Assembly: GCA_003342895.1 (NCBI GenBank)
Contig: PTFA01000315.1
Coordinates: 807,239 to 871,238, forward strand
Direction of reading: 5' to 3'
Source of the DNA: Casuarius casuarius
Taxonomy: Eukaryota > Chordata > Aves > Casuariiformes > Casuariidae
Length of the DNA: 64,000 bases
How positions within the stretch are numbered: the first letter of the stretch is position 1; each line of letters starts with the position of its first letter. The notes below the pieces were generated by a model. The model saw only the letters and a program-made list of their open reading frames with translations, was not told where the DNA came from and did no database searches. The position numbers and the translations under genes are program-made. Below, in pieces: positions 58,716-64,000 of the stretch.

Positions 58716-58772
58716 GAGCAGGGACTGGAATCACAGCCTTCCCAGTCCCAAGTAGCCCAATACCACACTCTG
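58716..58772 (-). repeat. Possible ancient SINE-like relic
   Basis: The plus strand reads GAGCAGGGACTGGAATCACA, then CCCAGTCCC, AGCCCAATACC. Reversed, this gives GGTATTGGGCT...GTGATTCCAGTCCCTGCTC, which resembles an old amniote repeat carrying a tRNA-like B-box word (GTTCAAGTCCCTGCTC type). The match is short and remembered rather than searched, and no A box or tail is clear. Confidence 0.3.
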
Positions 58773-59433
58773 CAATGAATGTTCCAGTCTAAACTTGCTC
58801 ATCTATTACGCTTTTAAAACCCACACATTCCCGTTAGTCCCAGCTGGGTTAAAAGCTACATGGCACTCTTACCCAGGAAAAAAAGGGTTTAAGCCTTGCT
58901 AATTTGGAAATTCTATTATGTAGTAGTGTATATATCAGTAGTTCTCATTATTTCTATTAAAAATTGTTCCAGGGTGGATCATTTACCGAAATCTAGAAAT
59001 AAAATCCGTAATAAACTTAATGTGCCAAAGCTGGACATTTCTCCTTAATAGACATTATAATGAACCACTTAAACACATACCTGATCTACAAGACGAAGAG
59101 GAGGAGATTAATCTGTAATAACTATGATTTTGGTTCTTATGCTTTTATATTAATTTCATGTCTGTGCATTACACTTTTCAAAATGGTGGGACTTTAGAAT
59201 TAATTCAGAAGGAGTAGAGATGATGAACTAAGGGAGTGTAACATGATAAAGCCTAAAAAAAAAAAAAATCTAGTTTTCAAACTTCTCACTCTGAGATTGA
59301 TTCAGTAGAGGTGACAGAATGAATATCTCTGACTCTTTCTCAATTTTGAAAACCATCAACAATCATTTAATAAAGCTCTGCTTATCTGTATAAACACAAC
59401 TTAATGCTGTCCTTCAGGCTAACAAATTAAAGG

Positions 59434-59507
59434 TATGATTCTGAATGTATTAAAGTTAATGAGGAAACCTAGTGACTTGAATAGTAAGGGAGCATATTCA
59501 GTATCCC
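59434..59507. repeat. Possible decayed foldback repeat
   Basis: GATTCTGAATGTA at 59437-59449 and CATATTCAGTATC at 59493-59505 are near reverse complements with a few mismatches. The middle has GTGACTTGAATAGTAAGGGAG, similar to the GACTTCAATGGGAG centre of some palindromic amniote repeats. Weak and possibly coincidental. Confidence 0.25.
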
Positions 59508-60730
59508 ATTAAAAAGAAGTCTTTGTGAAGTAAATGGAATACTTTTTTTAGCACTTACTTTTGTATGTCATACTTTCAAAAGTGAAATATGTCAATAAAC
59601 TGGTTAAGAGACAATCAGTTGTTGGACTTCTATGGCAGTGATTTTCAACATGTGACCTCTACTGCTGTGAAGAAGTGAATGTCGGATTGTGAAAGGTAAG
59701 AGAGGAAGATATATACACACTCTCTAGCAGTCTGTATGCCTAGAATTTCTGCAAGGGTTCTGCTTCCCTTTTGAGGGGTGGTGGAATAAGGGTCTCCAGG
59801 TTACTGAAGGCATAAAAATACAGACTTGAAGTCTAGGTTAATAGGTTAAATGAAACCATCTTCTTTCTTTTCCTTTTGACATGATTGCGTTTTTGACATG
59901 CGCTTCTCATTTCTGTAAGAGGATAGCATGTTATTTATGTATCACACTCATACAACAAAACAAGCCAAAACTTTTTACAATCACACACAGATGCATGCGT
60001 GCCAAAAAAACTGAATTCAAAGAGTTAGGAAATGATTCCTGATGGCGTAGTTCTGAGCTGTTGGGGAAAGGGTGATTATTTCTTTGATTTTTTGCATTTG
60101 TAATGAATTGAGGCAGGCCTCTTGAGCTCTTGGTAGGAGGGAAATGTCCATTGTGTACATACTGAAGTCTGCACAGTAGCCAGAACAGGAGAGATGTGTG
60201 CCTGAGGAGAAGCACTCACTTTTCTCCTCACTGGTCTTTTGTTGGTGGTTCTCTGGTATCTACCTATGCAGAACATCTTCTGGAGGCCTCTGCCTCTACA
60301 GGCACCCTAGTTTTTCACATCCTCTTCCATGTTCAAGTAATCTTTTTAGCTTCAACTTCACATTTAAGGAGGTGCATAGAGCAGTCTTGTGGGACCTACT
60401 AAGCACGCATACACAGTGGTGTGTCTAATGCACTTCTCAAGTCTGGTAAAATACGCCTGGGTAGGATAGAGTAGAGTGCTGCCTTTAGTTAAACAGTGTT
60501 CTACCTCTAGAACAAATCTGCTAAATGTGAAAAGCTCTTTGCTGTAGACCAGAACTAAACTGAGTTGTTTCTAAAATTCTTGTGTTTGTGTGTTTGGAGA
60601 TTACCTTTAGAGTACTTAACAGTGCCACTTACTACAACGTGCTTGTGAAAATGCGATGAATGCAATAAAATTCTAGAAGGTTAGCAGGAATTTGCTATTG
60701 TTTGGCAAACCAATGAATTCAAATGCTGCC

Positions 60731-60748
60731 TTTTTTTTTTTTTTTTTT
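60731..60748 (-). repeat. T18 homopolymer (poly(A) on the minus strand)
   Basis: Eighteen T. On the minus strand this is a poly(A) that begins about 20 bases after the stop codon of the coding-like open frame at 60766-61068, an arrangement that recalls a retroposed mRNA. No AATAAA signal lies between them. Confidence 0.9.
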
Positions 60749-60765
60749 CTGCCAAGGGAACAATC

Positions 60766-61068
60766 TCAATAGGGAGTTTGAAAATAATCTGTCAGTAACA
60801 AAACAAATAGCTTCTCTAGATTGTGTGTGCGGCGCATCAACTCTTCCAAAGGAGAAAAGGTGACACCAATACAGAAGTAACCCATGTTCAATGCCAGGCC
60901 ATGTCTGTCTTCGTAACAGTATACATCCATCCAAGCATGGACTGTGTCTAAAGGCTTGGAGACATACTCATGCTCTGAGTTGGAGCTCAAGTATCCTTTC
61001 TGCCAGATCTGTTTTACTTCTGAGAGCTGCTGTGTGTTCATGTGTTTGCTGAATCCACTGTGTTGCAT
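60766..61068 (-). other. Coding-like open frame, candidate retrocopy or terminal exon
   Basis: An unbroken 100-codon frame on the minus strand. Its residue mix (several W, Y, C, H and D; words such as VHAWMDVYCYEDRH and SPLEELMRRTHNLEK) looks more protein-like than other open frames here, which are dominated by F, L, S and K. The minus strand also has an acceptor-like AACACAG just after the first codons. I do not recognise the protein. The stop lies about 20 bases before a poly(A) tract, with no polyadenylation signal between, so a processed pseudogene fragment is one option; a last exon or chance are others. No matching target-site duplication was found. Confidence 0.28.
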
Positions 61069-64000
61069 TTAAGAACAAAACACAAAGCTTCCTCGGCTCT
61101 CCACATGTCTGAAAGTGGGAAAAGCAAAAATTTTGTTCCACTTGATACAGATAGGTGTCTAATGGGATATCAAATATTGACTTTATATGGGAGTGAGCAA
61201 GATGTTTGCCCTCTGTCCCTCCCTGGATTCAGACAAAAGTGACTGAGTTCCTTGTGAGAGAAGCTGGATAAAGCTTTTTTATTAGCTCTAGGCAGTTGAC
61301 ATCTGTAAATTCTTGTAAAGCAGAAAAGAAATTAGGCTGACAAGATTGAAATCCTTCCCCATGTTTCACTAGACATTGTCACTTGTGGATTTGAGGGAAA
61401 AGGACACTCTTCTTGTGTCTTGTTATGATTACGCTATTGTAGTGAACAAAAAAGTATTGATTCTTATTGCAAAATACAGGACGCTTGGGAAGGAAGGAAT
61501 ATTCCTGTTTTTTTTTTAAAACTACTTTATTTGTACAGTGGAAACAGTTTGTTCTATGAGTAACATATTCCACTAATATGTCTCAACATAATTGATAAGC
61601 AGAATACAAAATAATTGCTTACAAACACACATGAAAATACATTGCATGTTTCGTTAAATACCTTGCTTCATGCTTTAAAACGCAGAGCTGGAGAACTATG
61701 TATTTGTGAAACCTATGAATTTTGCATTTTTTTTTTCTTAATAGAATTATGCAGTTAACAGCTGGTCTGAAGATTTATTGTTGTTTGCAGCCATTTTAAA
61801 CAAGTTTTCTTTAGAGTTCTACACTGAATATTTAAATACTGAGATTTATTTCTTGTTCCTATAACACTTACCACTAATCTTGCTGAGGAATTGTTCTTAC
61901 CAGATGTCTCAGTGATTGATACACACCTGTAACCCATTCTTCATCTGTTTGCATTTCCTTTTTTGACAAGTACAAGTCAAAAAAGGAGGGTTTTTTGGGT
62001 TCTTTTTGTTTTTGTTTTTTTGGAAATAGGGAGCAAAAAGCCACATATCTGAAATCTTTTTTGAAATTAGTGTGAAATGCAAGAGTTTCCATTTGATGTT
62101 AATATATATAGCAAAACACTATCTGCTTGTTTTCACTTAAACTGTCTTTCTGTGAATGCTTCTCTATCTTTGGCAGATTTACTGTAAGCAAAATGCTCTA
62201 CCTGTGGTCTCACGTACTGTGGGCGGCTTACTGTGGAAAACACAGTTGTCACTATGTTGTTAGATTTATATTGTTAAGAAATATGTGGTTCTTGTAGCTT
62301 CCCGCTGGTTTGAGAAGAACGGTGAGACTGGTCTGTGTTAGCCTGGAAGAATAGCCTAACCCTTCAGGTTAGGGAGTTCCTGGCCCTTCCTTTCACAGAA
62401 AGAGGGGGAGCATATTGACAAGTAAGCTATATTTGAGGCCTGTGGTTCCCAGCTATTTTGATATTTGCCACACTGCTTCTGTCTGCTTTTCCTCCTCACT
62501 CCCACTCTGTGAGCCCTGCTGAGATAGCACTTCTCTGGTCTTTTTTTCTGTCTCTCTCACTGCAGGCTCAAGTACCTGCACAGAATCCAAGCTGACCGGC
62601 CCAGCAGAGTTTTAGTTTGATTTGTGCCACAGTGAGAATAGCATCCTCTCAACAGCAAGGCATTCTTGGGGGATGAGGATGAGAGGATTAGACTGAGGAC
62701 CATTTTTTGACCAGATTTTTTTCACTCTGCATGCGTGAAAAATTGCTACAAGAACAAGCCTCAGTCTTCTCATGCAGATTTGCCTTCAGTCAGAAAGTAT
62801 GTTTGGAGTTTGACTCAGGCTAATGAATGCTTTTGAAAGTGCTGAGATTAATAAAACTTTTAAAGTCAAGGTTTCCAGTGACTAATGCTCTCCCTCACAA
62901 CTCGATTTGTGCTTCTGTGTAATTATAAAGCCTGTAAACAGACTAAGAACTTCACTTGGCAGAAACCTGTTCAACTTTGGTGAAGCCCGCAGAGTAGTGT
63001 TATTTTTCCATTTGTTGAGGACCTTGAAGAAATCTTTTTACTACGAGTTTTTATAGTGTAAACTTTATTCAAATGCTTCTGTTGCTTATATTTCCATAGA
63101 CTCTATTCCATCATCACTTAAAAACTTAACTTAAAAGATACAAATAATCTCCTTACTTTGACTGGAACTGCTTGCCTACCAAGCATTAAGAATGGCTGCA
63201 TGGGATTGCAGGTTCAGATCTGCACTGAATTTTGTTAGCTGACGTGCCAACATCTTTTTCTTTTGACTTGAATGTTTTGGAGGAGAAAGGATTGCAGCAA
63301 AGGATTAAAAAAAGAAAATAGTTCATCATGATATGATCATCTGGTTTTATATATCACTCCATATAGTCTTGTGTTGCTGTTTTCATTCATTTTGTCGTGT
63401 GTCATCTCAGGACAATATTTATAATGAAGTTTTGGGTTAACTCCGGAAAGAGTTTTGAAGCTGTTACCATACTCAAGGGTTCCTCATCTTACTTTCAAAA
63501 GTAACTTATAAGCCTATGAGTCACTGCAAATCAATGAGTCACACTTCTAAATGCTGCAGCCCTTTTGAAAACAGGATTTGAGATCATCTGTATTTCATTC
63601 TTTAAGAAAGTACCTTGCTTGGAAGTAACAGTATGTTTGAAAGGCTGAGTTCAGGGCAGGGGGGGATCCAAGTCTTCTGTTCTTCCAAAACTAAATTTGG
63701 CTTAGTATGGAAACTGCGTGTGGCTGGGGGAGGAGATAGGGTTGGCTGTTTTGGAAGAATTGGAAGAATTAGTTGCAGAATGAAGAAGGTATTGGGAAAA
63801 AAAAAGTTCGGCCCAGGTAATCCTTATAACCTGTGACGATTGAAGGGATGGGCTGGGTGGGGGAGAGCCCCAAACAAATCCTGAGGAATGCCCAATTACT
63901 AAAAGGAGATAGGAGACAAATGAGACCAGGTAGATTGGGTGATTTCCATCCCTTTCATAAGTACCCCCTCTCTTGGCTCGTCTGAGACGGATCTAAATTT
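61069..64000. other. Unique noncoding DNA
   Basis: Short T runs (61510-61519, 61728-61738) and a G7 run at 63659-63665. All open frames are under 75 codons and none is recognised. Confidence 0.5.

Noticed and set aside
1..64000. Bacterial-type systems (operons, CRISPR, defence islands, phage)
   Set aside because: No dense coding, no spaced direct repeats, and clear vertebrate LINE content; the window is not prokaryotic.

Overview
The window looks like nuclear DNA from a bird (a sauropsid at the least), and I can support no protein-coding gene in it. It is A+T-rich, poor in CpG and low in repeats. Its only clear interspersed repeats are CR1-type LINEs: a fairly young 5'-truncated copy at 41968-42712 (minus strand) and three older fragments at 9613-9690, 27469-27662 and 29165-29425. 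I saw no Alu- or L1-like sequence. There are two isolated Ns and one 30-N gap, so this is an assembly scaffold. Bacterial-style features (operons, ribosome binding sites, CRISPR) do not apply.

Layout. Positions 1-9612 are unique A+T-rich DNA with a strongly T-skewed stretch (about 5040-5460) and C, G and A homopolymers. From 9613 to 10440 there is a decayed CR1 3' end, a purine-skewed stretch and an imperfect foldback. From 10441 to 27468 the sequence is unique, with G-rich quadruplex-type motifs at 12931-12956, 18679-18721 and 19496-19516. Two ancient CR1 fragments in opposite orientation lie at 27469-27662 and 29165-29425. From 29821 to 41723 there are long A/T homopolymers, several perfect hairpins and an unbroken A+T-rich stretch (36895-37700). 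The main CR1 copy is at 41968-42712. From 42713 to 64000 there is more unique DNA with the gap at 53153-53182, a palindrome and a 115-bp foldback element at 57816-57989, and weak traces of other old repeats.

Genes. The longest open frames (137, 126, 120 and 119 codons) match no protein I recognise, overlap open frames on the other strand or in other frames, and are about what chance gives in 64 kb. The simplest reading is the inside of a long intron or an intergenic region. A few short stretches look more coding-like or have good splice signals (20829-20910, 45127-45247, 50319-50520, 60766-61068). They are listed as low-confidence candidates, because an untranslated or lncRNA exon or an old pseudogene cannot be excluded without transcript data.

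I found no convincing novel system. The best leads are a perfect 15-bp hairpin whose right arm contains the AAAGTGC word of the miR-17/20 seed (38821-38869), the foldback element at 57875-57989, and the coding-like minus-strand open frame that ends beside a poly(A) tract (60731-61068).
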